64,000 nucleotides of DNA from Paenibacillus_AQ nitricinens (GCF_052056485.1 NZ_CP183948.1:3162001-3226000), one strand, 5' to 3'. Shown: positions 52,526 through 61,618, counted from the stretch's first letter. The notes: generated from the sequence alone by a model not told the origin. Program-made: numbers and translations.

Positions 52526-53914
52526 ATGGAACGTCAGCTTAGTTTCTCAAAAAGCATGATCATCATCATTTTTATTCTCGCACTTCTATTTGTATCCATC
52601 TTTCTATTGAAAGCGGAGCCGCATCTGCCGCTTCTCGTAACTACAATAGGCACGGCCGTCTTATTAGGGATGTTTGGGTTCTCTTGGAAAAAGATCGAAT
52701 CTGCCATTATTCAAGGGATACAAACGGCCATCATGCCAATTCTAATCCTCATGCTGATCGGAATTCTGATTGCGGTATGGATGATGAGCGGGACAGTGCC
52801 TTCGCTTTTATATTATGGTATGGATTATATTAATCCGAATTATTTTGCGGTGAGCGCATTATATGTCACGATCATCGTCTCGATGTTCACTGGAAGCTCA
52901 TTTACGACAGTAAGCACGATCGGTGTTGCTTTAATGGGTATTGCAGTAACTACGGGGATTTCCCCAACTTTGGCTGCTGGAGCGATTATCAGTGGGGCTT
53001 GTTTTGGTGATAAAATGTCGCCACTTTCCGATACCACGAATTTTGCTCCCGCAGTAGCCGGCATCCCTTTATTTACACATATTCGTAACATGGTCTACAC
53101 AACGTTACCAGCGCTTGTTATAACTACAATCTTTTTCTTGTTCGCACCAAAGGGCAACTCAATCGACTTAACCTCGATTACGGACATTAAACTTGCTTTA
53201 CAAGATGGTTTCCATATTCATTGGTTAACGCTGCTATCTCCTATAGCTGTCATTGCTTGTTCGATCAAGCGGGTGCCGATCCTGCCTACGTTAATTGTCG
53301 GAATAATAAGTGGTCTTCTTGTGACGGCTTTCGTTCAGCAGCAGACAGAAATCGATGTCTGGTTTAGTGTGATGCAGAACGGATATAACAGTAATATCGC
53401 GAATGAAATGGTTGCTTCCATTGTCAATCGCGGAGGGATGCAATCGATGATGTGGTCTGTATCCTTAATCTTAATTGCCTTATCTTTAGGTGGTTTGATT
53501 CAGCATTGCGGTGTGATCGAGGCTTTTTTCCGTAAACTCATTCAACCCCTTAAGCGTAAAAGCAGCATTGTTCTTATGAGCGGAGCATCCTCCATTGCGG
53601 TAAACGGCATGACGGGTGAACAGTATCTTTCGATCCTATTGCCGGGGCAAATGTTCAAAGATGAATATAATCGCCGAGGCATTCCAGCGAGAACACTGTC
53701 CCGGACGCTAGAGGATTGTGGAACATTAGTTAATCCATTGATTCCATGGGGTGTTAGTGGCGCCTTCTTCGCAGTGACTCTGGGTGTACCTGTTATAGAA
53801 TATGCACCTTATGCAACCTTCTTATGGTTAAGTCCATTCATCACATTTGCTTATGTTTTGATCCCTAAACTGCAAAAGAACTCACTGGGTGTGGATAAAG
53901 AAATCTCAAGATAA
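52526..53914 (+). CDS. nhaC: Na+/H+ antiporter NhaC
   Basis: A 462-residue membrane antiporter with about twelve helices, exchanging sodium (or another cation) for protons. Family-diagnostic stretches are FTGSSFTTVSTIGVALMGIA, SGACFGDKMSPLSDTTNFAP and LEDCGTLVNPLIPWGVSGAF. ATG 52526 follows AAGGAG and gives the normal family length; the frame extends to 52433 with an N-terminal Lys-rich stretch, but that start lacks a ribosome site. It stands alone, followed by an inverted repeat. Confidence 0.9.
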   Translation: MERQLSFSKSMIIIIFILALLFVSIFLLKAEPHLPLLVTTIGTAVLLGMFGFSWKKIESAIIQGIQTAIMPILILMLIGILIAVWMMSGTVPSLLYYGMDYINPNYFAVSALYVTIIVSMFTGSSFTTVSTIGVALMGIAVTTGISPTLAAGAIISGACFGDKMSPLSDTTNFAPAVAGIPLFTHIRNMVYTTLPALVITTIFFLFAPKGNSIDLTSITDIKLALQDGFHIHWLTLLSPIAVIACSIKRVPILPTLIVGIISGLLVTAFVQQQTEIDVWFSVMQNGYNSNIANEMVASIVNRGGMQSMMWSVSLILIALSLGGLIQHCGVIEAFFRKLIQPLKRKSSIVLMSGASSIAVNGMTGEQYLSILLPGQMFKDEYNRRGIPARTLSRTLEDCGTLVNPLIPWGVSGAFFAVTLGVPVIEYAPYATFLWLSPFITFAYVLIPKLQKNSLGVDKEISR

Positions 53915-53927
53915 TGGACACCATATG

Positions 53928-53971
53928 CATTGATTCAACGTATATAAAGAATACTATGCGTTGAGTCAATG
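53928..53971. repeat. Inverted repeat after nhaC
   Basis: CATTGATTCAACG (53928-53940) and CGTTGAGTCAATG (53959-53971) match at 12 of 13 positions. The loop carries a smaller TATA/TATG pairing. No T run follows, so it is not a typical terminator. It may be an operator, an mRNA stabiliser or the remnant of a small element. Confidence 0.55.
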
Positions 53972-54027
53972 TGATCAAGCTAGTGTTCTAAGCTGAAAAA
54001 GTGGACTATTTATCGGAGGTAATAACA

Positions 54028-55248
54028 GTGAGTCGCAGTAAGTTACAAGATCGAATCAGATTAGCCAATGTCGAAACCAAGCACGCAGAGCAATTTAATA
54101 ATCTACTACGTTATGTATTTCAGGTGACCAATCGCGATCTGCAAATCTTTGGCTGGGAGAACCGTGAAATCACTCAGGCAAAGTTGCCAGTTCTTAAGTA
54201 TGCTGATGTTGTAGGTTGGTTTGATGGAGACAAGCTCATTTCTCAGTTAGCTGTATACCCATTTCAGGTGAATATTTTTGGGCATATCTATGAGATGGGT
54301 GGGCTAACGGGTGTTGGAACCTATCCCGAATATGCCAATTTGGGTCTAATGAATAAGCTAATGCTTCATGCTTTAACTAAAATGCGGGATCGTAAACAAT
54401 CGATATCTTATCTTTTTCCGTATTCAATCCCTTATTATAGAAGAAAAGGCTGGGAAATCATTACCGATAAAATCTCATTTGAAGTACCGGATACCCAGTT
54501 GCCAAAAATGAGGAACGTCCCAGGAAATGTGGAACGCGTAACCATTGAGCATCCAGACATCAAAGTGATTTATGATCAGTTTGCCGTACAGCATCATGGG
54601 GCGATGATTCGTAATGAGCTAGCATGGGAAGAATATCTGCGGTGGGATTTGGATGATATGACGGTTGGTATTTATTACAATAACAACGATGAACCCATGG
54701 GGTACTTGTTATATTGGGTCGCCGAAGAAATATTTTATATCAAAGAGATGGTATACATTGTTGAAGAGGCTCGAACGGGTTTGTGGAATTTTATTAGTGC
54801 GCATTTTTCGATGATTAAGCTGGTTAAAGGGGATATTTATAAAGGTGAACCGTTGTCATTCCTATTAGATGATGGGGATATCAAGGAGACGATTGCTCCC
54901 TATTTTATGGCGCGAATTGTGGATGTTCGTTTATTTATTGAACAGTATCCTTTTAAACGACAGGATAAGGACTGTGAGCTTGTTTTTAATCTGAGTGATC
55001 CGATGCTTGAATGGAATCGAGGGACATTTACGTTATCCGTAGATAGAGAAGGGAAGGGGAGCCTGCAAGAAGGAGGGTTAAATCCTTCGCTTACGCTTGA
55101 TATTCCTACCTTAACAACCATGTTAATGGGCTATAAGCGGCCAACCTACCTGGCTCGAATCGGCCGTATTCAGACGGATGAAGTCACGATCCATTTACTT
55201 GAAGGACTGATTAGACCAGAGCATCCATATTTCTCTGATTATTTTTAA
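54028..55248 (+). CDS. Eis-like GNAT acetyltransferase with SCP2-like C-terminal domain
   Basis: A 406-residue three-part acetyltransferase. The N-terminal GNAT domain has MGGLTGVGTYPEYANLGLMN, the acetyl-CoA-binding motif; a second GNAT-like domain (about 150-285) contains the SYLFPYSIPYYRRKGWEII region; and a C-terminal sterol-carrier-like domain (about 290-406) has DREGKGSLQEGGLNPSLTLD. The terminal PYFSDYF supplies the family's C-terminal carboxylate. GTG 54028 follows CGGAGGT. Eis proteins acetylate amines broadly, but the substrate here is unknown. Confidence 0.85.
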   Translation: MSRSKLQDRIRLANVETKHAEQFNNLLRYVFQVTNRDLQIFGWENREITQAKLPVLKYADVVGWFDGDKLISQLAVYPFQVNIFGHIYEMGGLTGVGTYPEYANLGLMNKLMLHALTKMRDRKQSISYLFPYSIPYYRRKGWEIITDKISFEVPDTQLPKMRNVPGNVERVTIEHPDIKVIYDQFAVQHHGAMIRNELAWEEYLRWDLDDMTVGIYYNNNDEPMGYLLYWVAEEIFYIKEMVYIVEEARTGLWNFISAHFSMIKLVKGDIYKGEPLSFLLDDGDIKETIAPYFMARIVDVRLFIEQYPFKRQDKDCELVFNLSDPMLEWNRGTFTLSVDREGKGSLQEGGLNPSLTLDIPTLTTMLMGYKRPTYLARIGRIQTDEVTIHLLEGLIRPEHPYFSDYF

Positions 55249-55265
55249 AAGGGCACGAACCTTTG

Positions 55266-55294
55266 AAGCATACTCTAAGGAGTGTGCTTTTTTG
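55266..55294 (+). terminator. Terminator of the Eis-like gene
   Basis: AAGCATACTC-TAAG-GAGTGTGCTT followed by TTTTTG. Confidence 0.88.
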
Positions 55295-55349
55295 TTCTTT
55301 TTATAGTAGAATAATCTCTCAGCAACACAATATGATATGAGGTGTAAGA

Positions 55350-55673
55350 ATGGCAATTAATTTTAATAAACCAATGATCACTAAATTACAGCAAGAAATT
55401 ACGGAGCTTGAAAGCAAGATCAAAAACACGCAGAACAAAAAAGAAAAATCAAAATTCAAAATTAATCAATTAGAACAGGATATGAAATTTAGTAAGTCTC
55501 ACACGGATTTGAGCAGTAAAATGTCGCGAATCAAAAAGTTGAACGATGAGGTAAAGAACTTAAACCGTACACAATCTGATCTTTCAAAAGAGTTAACCGC
55601 TAAGAAAAACTCTCTAAAAAAGGTTCAAGCGAACGAAACCACATCTGTTGTGAATAATTCTATAGAAGAATAA
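55350..55673 (+). CDS. Small coiled-coil protein, unrecognised
   Basis: A 107-residue hydrophilic protein, almost wholly predicted coiled coil (about residues 10-93), very rich in Lys, Glu, Gln and Ser, with no Cys or Trp. Heptads can be traced through TKLQQEITELESKIKNTQNK and MSRIKKLNDEVKNLNRTQSD. GAGGTG precedes the ATG. I do not recognise a family. Length and composition suit a small scaffolding or spore/cell-wall-associated protein, but nothing here shows this. It is monocistronic and convergent with nfo. Confidence 0.65.
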   Translation: MAINFNKPMITKLQQEITELESKIKNTQNKKEKSKFKINQLEQDMKFSKSHTDLSSKMSRIKKLNDEVKNLNRTQSDLSKELTAKKNSLKKVQANETTSVVNNSIEE

Positions 55674-55683
55674 ATAAGGATAT

Positions 55684-55717
55684 AAAAACTGCATTTTGTA
55701 TGCGGTTTTTATTTTTT
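55684..55717. terminator. Terminator between the coiled-coil gene and nfo
   Basis: AAAAACTGCAT/ATGCGGTTTTT with one mismatch-type pair and a T run; the A-rich left arm makes it usable from both sides. It overlaps the nfo stop region. Confidence 0.75.
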
Positions 55718-56584
55718 TATCGGCTCATCAGTCTCCCCTCTTAACAATGAGATTTCATGCTTATAGGGTGCGTTGACATACTTCTTTTCACCGATGGAGG
55801 GGGTCTCTAGAAGCTTGGGAATGGTCGATAGTTGAGGATGGTGGACTACATATCGTAATGCCCGAAGGCCAATATATCCGTGTCCAATATTTTCGTGCCT
55901 GTCTTTTCGCGAGCCCATAATATTCTTGGAATCATTTACGTGAATGACCTTCAGGCGCTCTATTCCAATTACGCGATCAAATTGATCTAAGATGCCATCA
56001 AAATCCTCCTTCACATTATAACCAGCGTCGTGGATATGGCAAGTATCCAAACAAATCGATAATCGCTCATTGTGAGTCACTCCATCAATAATAGCTGCAA
56101 GTTCCTCAAAAGTAACTCCGCACTCGCTGCCTTTTCCCGCCATCGTCTCTAATGAAACCTGAACATTTCGTTTATCGGCTAACACTTCATTCAAGCCTTC
56201 TATGATCCGCGAGATTCCAGCCTCTGAACCCGCACCAACATGGGAACCGGGATGTAGGACAATTTGCGTAGAGCCTAAAGCTTCCGTTCTTATAATTTCG
56301 GATTGAAGAAACTCTATACTGTGCTCGAAGACCTGAGACGATATCGTATTCCCTAAGTTCACAATAAACGGAGCATGTACCACAATATTTGAAATGCCGT
56401 TAGCGCACATGTGAGCTTGGCCAGCTTCAATATTCAAGGCTTCAATGGGTTTGCGACGTGTATTATGAGGTGCTCCGGTATATATCAGGAAGGTGGTCGC
56501 TCCATAAGATGATGCCTCTTCGCTAGCCCGAAGGAGCATCTTTGGTCCAGTCATGGATACATGTGACCCAAGGAGTAAAGACAT
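55709..56584 (-). CDS. nfo: Deoxyribonuclease IV (endonuclease IV)
   Basis: AP endonuclease for base-excision repair, 291 residues, a TIM barrel with three zinc sites. Ligand-bearing strands visible: GSHVSM, IVVHAPFIVN, IVLHPGSHVG, VSLETMAGKG, CLDTCHIHDAG, VIHVNDSKN and RHENIGHGYIG, all matching the EndoIV signatures. AAGGAAGG lies upstream of the ATG. It is a full-length single gene. Confidence 0.93.
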   Translation of the reverse strand: MSLLLGSHVSMTGPKMLLRASEEASSYGATTFLIYTGAPHNTRRKPIEALNIEAGQAHMCANGISNIVVHAPFIVNLGNTISSQVFEHSIEFLQSEIIRTEALGSTQIVLHPGSHVGAGSEAGISRIIEGLNEVLADKRNVQVSLETMAGKGSECGVTFEELAAIIDGVTHNERLSICLDTCHIHDAGYNVKEDFDGILDQFDRVIGIERLKVIHVNDSKNIMGSRKDRHENIGHGYIGLRALRYVVHHPQLSTIPKLLETPSIGEKKYVNAPYKHEISLLRGETDEPIKK

Positions 56585-56705
56585 CAGATTTAAACCTTCC
56601 TTTCTTTAGAGAAGTAGATTGATTTTAGTCATTAATTGATGTCATTATATATCTATTAACATTTGTAAAATGCCCTAATGTTATGTATTGTAGCTAATTA
56701 CGCAA

Positions 56706-56717
56706 TTGCAACTGCAA
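56706..56717. promoter_or_regulatory. Possible operator upstream of the XRE regulator
   Basis: TTGCA-AC-TGCAA inverted repeat followed by further GCAA repeats up to 56732, about 50 bases before a TATAAT (56767-56772) of the XRE gene. Autoregulation is plausible but unproven. Confidence 0.3.
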
Positions 56718-56804
56718 GTGGCGCAAACGCAACCTCAATCATATAGCCTTTACTCCATTGTTTTTCTATAATAAAGGTAATATTTAGCAAAGGAGAGTAA
56801 TCCA

Positions 56805-57593
56805 ATGTCTTTTAGCGAAAAAGTGTTGCAACTTAGAAAAGAAAAAGGTTATTCCCAGGAAATGCTGGCTGAAAAGCTGTGCACGTCTAGACAGGCAGTC
56901 AGCAAGTGGGAAAACGGACAAGGGTTCCCTGAAACCGAAAAGCTGCTTATGATTGGTAACTTATTCGATGTGTCCATCGATTATTTGCTAAAGGAGGGCG
57001 AGGTGAAGGGCGGTGTTGAAGAGCGTGGGTATTATGTCAGTCAAGAGATGGCGGAAGGGTATTTGATTCATCAGCAAAAGTCATCCAATCGCATTGCGAC
57101 AGGCGTGTGCCTATTAATTATGGCTTTTTTGCCGTATTTCATGCTTAGAAAGGAACCCGTCATTTATTCCTTTCTTATTATCATTTTGTTGGCAGCAGGG
57201 GGTATTGTTATTCTTGTGTCCGCCATATTGAAGAACGACGAAAGGTACCATGTGCTGGATAAAGAGACGCTGATGTTGGATCAAGGTTATGTGAAACAAT
57301 TGACGGAACGTTTGAATAGATTAAAGAGTAGGTATGTAACTATGAGCATTGTGGGTGCTGGTATGTTAGCGGTAGGCGGAATGGGCTTTTTGCTGGAGAA
57401 AAAGGGGATCTCTGAAGGCGTTTTAGTCCCTTATTATCCAATTTGCGTCATTTTGATCGCTATGGGCGCATATGTAATTATTCGAACATCTACACTGTGG
57501 TCCTCTTATAGTCTGCTGATCTATAATGAGAAACATGTTAATCAGAGAAATGACGGCTTCTGGAGAAAAATCAAAAAGAAGTTGGCCGAATAA
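56805..57593 (+). CDS. XRE-family regulator with membrane domain
   Basis: A 262-residue protein. The N-terminal Cro/CI helix-turn-helix (about 5-60) reads LRKEKGYSQEMLAEKLCTSR then QAVSKWENGQGFPETEKL. After a short linker come four hydrophobic helices (about 98-115, 121-140, 178-195 and 205-225), so the regulator is membrane-tethered, as in many Firmicute XRE proteins next to transporters. AAAGGAGAG precedes the ATG. No obvious target gene is adjacent. Confidence 0.85.
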   Translation: MSFSEKVLQLRKEKGYSQEMLAEKLCTSRQAVSKWENGQGFPETEKLLMIGNLFDVSIDYLLKEGEVKGGVEERGYYVSQEMAEGYLIHQQKSSNRIATGVCLLIMAFLPYFMLRKEPVIYSFLIIILLAAGGIVILVSAILKNDERYHVLDKETLMLDQGYVKQLTERLNRLKSRYVTMSIVGAGMLAVGGMGFLLEKKGISEGVLVPYYPICVILIAMGAYVIIRTSTLWSSYSLLIYNEKHVNQRNDGFWRKIKKKLAE

Positions 57594-57613
57594 TAAGCTT
57601 GGTGAAAAATATG

Positions 57614-57650
57614 CCTCGTCAGGGAAAATGCTGACGAGGTTTTATAATTT
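57614..57650 (+). terminator. Terminator of the XRE gene
   Basis: CCTCGTCAG/CTGACGAGG hairpin and TTTTATAATTT tail. Confidence 0.85.
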
Positions 57651-57662
57651 AATGGCTCCGCA

Positions 57663-57762
57663 ATGTTGTCTCAATTGGGTTATGCTAACTAAGTTATTGA
57701 GCTGCCTGAAAGCATGAGAACTGTGCAAGAAGCCGCAGAAGCGATTGGCTTATACGAAAAAT
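57663..57762 (+). pseudogene. YbaK/EbsC aminoacyl-tRNA deacylase remnant
   Basis: An in-frame fragment reads MLSQLGYAN, a TAA stop, then VIELPESMRTVQEAAEAIG. This is the N-terminal part of a YbaK/EbsC (Cys-tRNA-Pro or Pro-tRNA editing) protein, in which the position of the stop normally holds a lysine codon (AAA to TAA). The frame loses similarity after about 35 codons, where the M23 gene begins on the other strand. The remaining three quarters of the gene are missing. Confidence 0.7.
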
Positions 57763-57764
57763 CG

Positions 57765-58754
57765 CTATTCAGTAGCGGCAATCGTCTCACCTTGTATTGG
57801 TTTCAATCCGTTCTCCCACCTAACAGGGATAGAATGAGAGGTGAACAAATTCACTCCGTCAGAGATTTGAAAATGCAAATGGGGCTCACTAGTGTTGCCT
57901 GAGTTACCTGTTAGCCCAATGACATCACCTTTTTTGACTTTATCGCCTGGCTTTACTGTAATCGATCCTTTCTTAAGATGGGCTAAATGGCTGTATTCGC
58001 CACCGTGATCGATGACCACGTTATTTCCGGTTGCCTGATTAGGGTTCATGACACCGACGGGTTCATTATCTTTAATATCATTCACTACCGACACAACTGT
58101 ACCATCCGCTGGTGCAACAATATTTTTTCCAAAGGCATAATAGCTTTTGTTTTTCAGCGGGTCCCCTTTATAAGAATAGTGATCCTTGGCTTGGATGAAA
58201 TCATAGGCGTAACGCTGGATCTCTACTTCATAATGATAATTTACGAGGACATTCTCTCCACCCCAAAATACATACCAGTCACCTTGGAAGGGCAATGCGT
58301 ATTCATGCTTACTAAGCTTTGTATCAGTTTCAGGGGAGGATGTAAGCTCTTGAATCTGGATTAATGAAATGGTTCCATCCGGATCAAACATTCCGATAAG
58401 TCCCTTATTGCCTGCATCGCTCACCCATGTGCGACGATCAAATCCATTAAGCTGCATGTCAGAAGCTTGATTCAGTGACTGGATATCCTTAGTAAATTCC
58501 TTAGCAGTCTCAGCTAATTCCGTTTCACTTACCTCATCTTTCAAAGACTGGCTAAATTGAGCGTACATTTCTTTATAGTTCCCTTTAAGCAGTAACTTAG
58601 GAAGATCATCTGGAAGGAATACGGTTTCGTTTGATGTTACGGCTGAACTGGATGTTTGCTCCATTTTTGCATTATTAATATCCCCTTTTCCTCCTCCACA
58701 TGCTGTTAATAGTAAGGTAAGTGATCCTATCGCCATGATTGTTTTTGCTGACAC
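57765..58754 (-). CDS. M23 family metallopeptidase lipoprotein
   Basis: Exported endopeptidase of 329 residues from GTG 58754. The lipobox LTAC gives a membrane-anchored protein. The C-terminal LytM domain (about 205-320) carries APADGTVVSVVNDIKDNEP, VIDHGGEYSHLAHLKKG and SEPHLHFQIS, containing the His/Asp zinc ligands and HLH. The N-terminal half is a DUF3887-like domain (FSQSLKDEVSETELAETAKE). An extension of the frame to an ATA codon at 58793 has a much better ribosome site. It is divergent from a two-component system that could control it. It likely cleaves peptidoglycan cross-links. Confidence 0.85.
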   Translation of the reverse strand: MSAKTIMAIGSLTLLLTACGGGKGDINNAKMEQTSSSAVTSNETVFLPDDLPKLLLKGNYKEMYAQFSQSLKDEVSETELAETAKEFTKDIQSLNQASDMQLNGFDRRTWVSDAGNKGLIGMFDPDGTISLIQIQELTSSPETDTKLSKHEYALPFQGDWYVFWGGENVLVNYHYEVEIQRYAYDFIQAKDHYSYKGDPLKNKSYYAFGKNIVAPADGTVVSVVNDIKDNEPVGVMNPNQATGNNVVIDHGGEYSHLAHLKKGSITVKPGDKVKKGDVIGLTGNSGNTSEPHLHFQISDGVNLFTSHSIPVRWENGLKPIQGETIAATE

Positions 58755-58790
58755 CCCAGGTTTATTTGTAATTTTCTTAGCGCTTTTATC

Positions 58791-58807
58791 TATGTTTATC
58801 GCCTCCC
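58791..58807 (-). promoter_or_regulatory. Strong ribosome site facing an ATA codon, alternative start of the M23 gene
   Basis: GGGAGGC (58801-58807, minus strand) lies 8 bases before an in-frame ATA (58791-58793). No ATG, GTG or TTG is nearby. Starting here adds 13 residues (NIDKSAKKITNKPGV region), giving a basic n-region ideal for a lipoprotein signal. GTG 58754 has only a weak site. Confidence 0.5.
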
Positions 58808-58986
58808 ATAGTGAAATTGTAGCAACCCAGTCTTAGCGCTTCTGAAACTTTGTATGAATTCGTTCTTAACTTTTTTGGAAATCTACGAACACGAATTAAG
58901 CTTCCGTTAAGGAAAGTGCGATTGATCGCGAGAAAAATCATGCTATGATGATAAAAACATCGGTTATTTGGAAAGGGAATTACACA

Positions 58987-59742
58987 ATGAATGAAGCTTC
59001 GATTTTACTTGTGGATGATGAGCAATCGCTTTTGGAGATTATGGAGACAGTGCTGCGCAAGGAAGGTTTTCTGAATATTGATACAGCGGTGACGGGTGAA
59101 GAGGCTTTGAGTGCCTGCGAAGCCCATAAATATGATTTGATTGTATTGGATGTGATGTTGCCAGGACGCAGCGGAATCGAAATCTGTCCATTTATCCGGC
59201 AGACGACGGACGCACCCATCCTATTTCTTACAGCTCGAACCTCTGATTTTGATAAGCTGACTGGATTTGCTATAGGTGGCGATGATTATATCACCAAACC
59301 CTTTAATCCACTTGAAGTGGTAGCTCGCATTAGAGCACAACTGCGGAGATATTTAAGCTCGCCCGCCCATTTCAGTGCTGAAAAGAAAGCAGAGACCGTT
59401 CACAATAAATCTGCGACCGTTTACGATTATGGGAGGTTTAAACTCGATGAGACAGCAGGAGAGCTACTCGTTGAGGGGGAGTCGGTCTCTTGTCCGGCAC
59501 TTGTATTTCAACTGCTTTTGTTCTTATGTAAACATCCCAATCAAATCTTCAGCAAAAGCGAATTATATGAAAGGGTTTGGGGGGAAGAAGCGTTAAGTGA
59601 CGATAACACGGTCATGGTGCATATTCACCGCATTAGAGAACGTATAGAAGCAGACCCGTCTGACCCGAAATTTATCGTTAATGTTAGAGGCCTTGGCTAC
59701 AAGCTGGTTAAAGTGGAACGCCAAGGGTTGTCTATGCCATGA
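58987..59742 (+). CDS. OmpR-family response regulator
   Basis: A 251-residue DNA-binding regulator. The receiver domain (1-125) has the acidic pair VDDEQ, the phospho-acceptor Asp55 in LIVLDVMLPG, and YITKPFNP with the conserved Lys. The winged-helix domain (about 150-245) ends with FIVNVRGLGYKL. ATG 58987 follows AAAGGGA; the frame extends 14 codons further without a better site. It overlaps the histidine-kinase gene by 4 bases. Confidence 0.92.
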   Translation: MNEASILLVDDEQSLLEIMETVLRKEGFLNIDTAVTGEEALSACEAHKYDLIVLDVMLPGRSGIEICPFIRQTTDAPILFLTARTSDFDKLTGFAIGGDDYITKPFNPLEVVARIRAQLRRYLSSPAHFSAEKKAETVHNKSATVYDYGRFKLDETAGELLVEGESVSCPALVFQLLLFLCKHPNQIFSKSELYERVWGEEALSDDNTVMVHIHRIRERIEADPSDPKFIVNVRGLGYKLVKVERQGLSMP

Positions 59743-61490
59743 ATATCAAACGCCGACTAACGTTAAAATTTGTACTTCAGCTTGCAATTACTGGCGTGGT
59801 GGTTCTCGCTATATCTGCTGTGACGCTAACTTGGATCTTGCTGCGGTTTCTTGATATCAGTCTGACGCGTGATTTTGCTAATGTGGGTCTAGAGCAATTG
59901 GTTGAATCTTCTAAGATTGATGAGAACGGTATTCAATTTTCCCCAAGCTTACTGGAGCAAGTGAAGAAAAATAAAGGCTGGCTTCAAAGTCTTAATGAAG
60001 ATGGGCAGGTTGAGAGTGCCTATAATACACCCAAAGATGTACCTACACAATATGGTCCTGGTGAAATAGTTTCTTACTGGATGGGGGCTCAGCCATCTCC
60101 TTATCAGCTCGCTTTATGGATTCAAGAAAAGAATGGTAAACAGTACACACTGGTATATGGCGCACCTAATGTATTAGATCCTTTATTAAAGAAAATAAAG
60201 GAAGATTCATCCGTCGATGCGAAAGAGTTGCCGGAAATTCCTGATGATCTAAAAAAAGAGATTAAATCTGCTCAAGCTTATGTCCAGCTTATAGATTCAT
60301 CAGGCAAGGAATTACTTTCGTATAACAGACCTAATATGATTCCCACGAAGTATTCCGTTCAAGAGCTTGCGCTTAGAACCATGTACAGTGATCGATATGG
60401 CTACCATGTTCTATCTTCTTTTGATAAGGAGTCAGGTCGTACTTGGATCATCGGAGAACCTAATATCAAGGGAGCAGATTCAGGAAAAACAATGCGGGTT
60501 CCAGAAGAGGTTAAGGTCGTGATCATCGGCTCGGTTGCTATGCTTATCGCTTTATTAATCGCGTTTATACTACTCTCGTTATGGCAAGCCCATCGTTTTG
60601 GTGCGCCAATGCTGCATATGCTCGTATGGCTCGATTCCATTGGAAATGCCATTTATACAGAACCAACGGATCGTAAAGGCCTTCGTCGCAGTCGAACACC
60701 CATCGGTAAATGGAGGCGAAGATATCGTGTTTTTGCTGATGTGATGGATTCCATTGAGAAATTATCAACAACCTTGAAGAGAGATCAAGTGTTGCGTGAG
60801 GAGACGGAAAGCTTACGAGAGGAATGGATCGCGGGTGTTACCCATGATTTGAAAACTCCATTATCCTCTATCACAGGATATGCTCATTTACTGGCCGAAC
60901 CGTCATATGATTGGTCGAAAGAGGAAGTTCATAAGTTTACAACAACGATGTTAGATAAATCTGCCCATATGGACATGTTGATCAGTGATCTTGCGATGAC
61001 CTATCGTTTAAAGACAGGAATTAAACCACCGGAGACCATGGGAGTTGAATTGAATACTTGGATGCAACAAGCTCTAGAACAAGCTGCTGCTAATCCTGCC
61101 TATGGGAAACAGCGAATTGTATTTCTGCCTGCACAAACCGAAGTCAAAGCTCAATTGTACACACCTTGGCTGGAAAGAGTTGTCAACAATTTAACTGCGA
61201 ATGCGTTGCTCCATAACCCGCCGGATACGAAGTTAACCGTCTCGCTTATTCATCATCAGACGGACAGCGGATTTATCATTCAATTTGCTGACGACGGCGA
61301 TGGAATGGATGAAGAAACAATGATTCGGCTATTTGAGCGATATTATCGAGGAACGGATACAGCATCTACCTCCAACGGCTCTGGACTCGGTATGGCAATC
61401 TCCAAAGGATTGATCGAATGCATGGGTGGTCAGATTGCTGTAGAGAGTCATGTAGGTAAAGGAACGGTTATTAAGTTAATATGGAGCTGA
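59739..61490 (+). CDS. Sensor histidine kinase
   Basis: A 583-residue membrane kinase. Two helices (about 12-37 and 263-287) flank a 220-residue extracytoplasmic sensor domain. The H-box GVTHDLKTPLSSITGYAHLL carries His369. The N-box NNLTANALLHNPP, the DDGDGMDEE G1 box and GSGLGMAISKGL G2 box follow. It is translationally coupled to the response regulator. The stimulus is unknown; divergence from an M23 peptidase gene suggests an envelope signal. Confidence 0.9.
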   Translation: MNIKRRLTLKFVLQLAITGVVVLAISAVTLTWILLRFLDISLTRDFANVGLEQLVESSKIDENGIQFSPSLLEQVKKNKGWLQSLNEDGQVESAYNTPKDVPTQYGPGEIVSYWMGAQPSPYQLALWIQEKNGKQYTLVYGAPNVLDPLLKKIKEDSSVDAKELPEIPDDLKKEIKSAQAYVQLIDSSGKELLSYNRPNMIPTKYSVQELALRTMYSDRYGYHVLSSFDKESGRTWIIGEPNIKGADSGKTMRVPEEVKVVIIGSVAMLIALLIAFILLSLWQAHRFGAPMLHMLVWLDSIGNAIYTEPTDRKGLRRSRTPIGKWRRRYRVFADVMDSIEKLSTTLKRDQVLREETESLREEWIAGVTHDLKTPLSSITGYAHLLAEPSYDWSKEEVHKFTTTMLDKSAHMDMLISDLAMTYRLKTGIKPPETMGVELNTWMQQALEQAAANPAYGKQRIVFLPAQTEVKAQLYTPWLERVVNNLTANALLHNPPDTKLTVSLIHHQTDSGFIIQFADDGDGMDEETMIRLFERYYRGTDTASTSNGSGLGMAISKGLIECMGGQIAVESHVGKGTVIKLIWS

Positions 61491-61504
61491 TCTCTCCATT
61501 CAAG

Positions 61505-61537
61505 CCCTCGCTGTATTCCAACCGGAAACCGCGAGGG
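61505..61537 (+). terminator. Terminator of the two-component operon
   Basis: CCCTCGC/GCGAGGG hairpin with a 19-base loop and a modest T-rich tail. Confidence 0.65.
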
Positions 61538-61583
61538 TTATTTGTATTTATTAGGTTGAAATAAGTTCAGGAATATAAAGGAG

Positions 61584-61618
61584 TTGACATCCTTTTAGAA
61601 TGTAACTACAATAGTTAC
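61584..61618 (+). promoter_or_regulatory. Promoter with overlapping 17-bp operator palindrome
   Basis: TTGACA (61584-61589), 17-base spacer, TACAAT (61607-61612). The perfect palindrome GTAACTA-CAA-TAGTTAC (61602-61618) covers the -10. The arrangement is typical of HxlR/MarR-type repression of quinone or aldehyde reductases. Confidence 0.85.
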
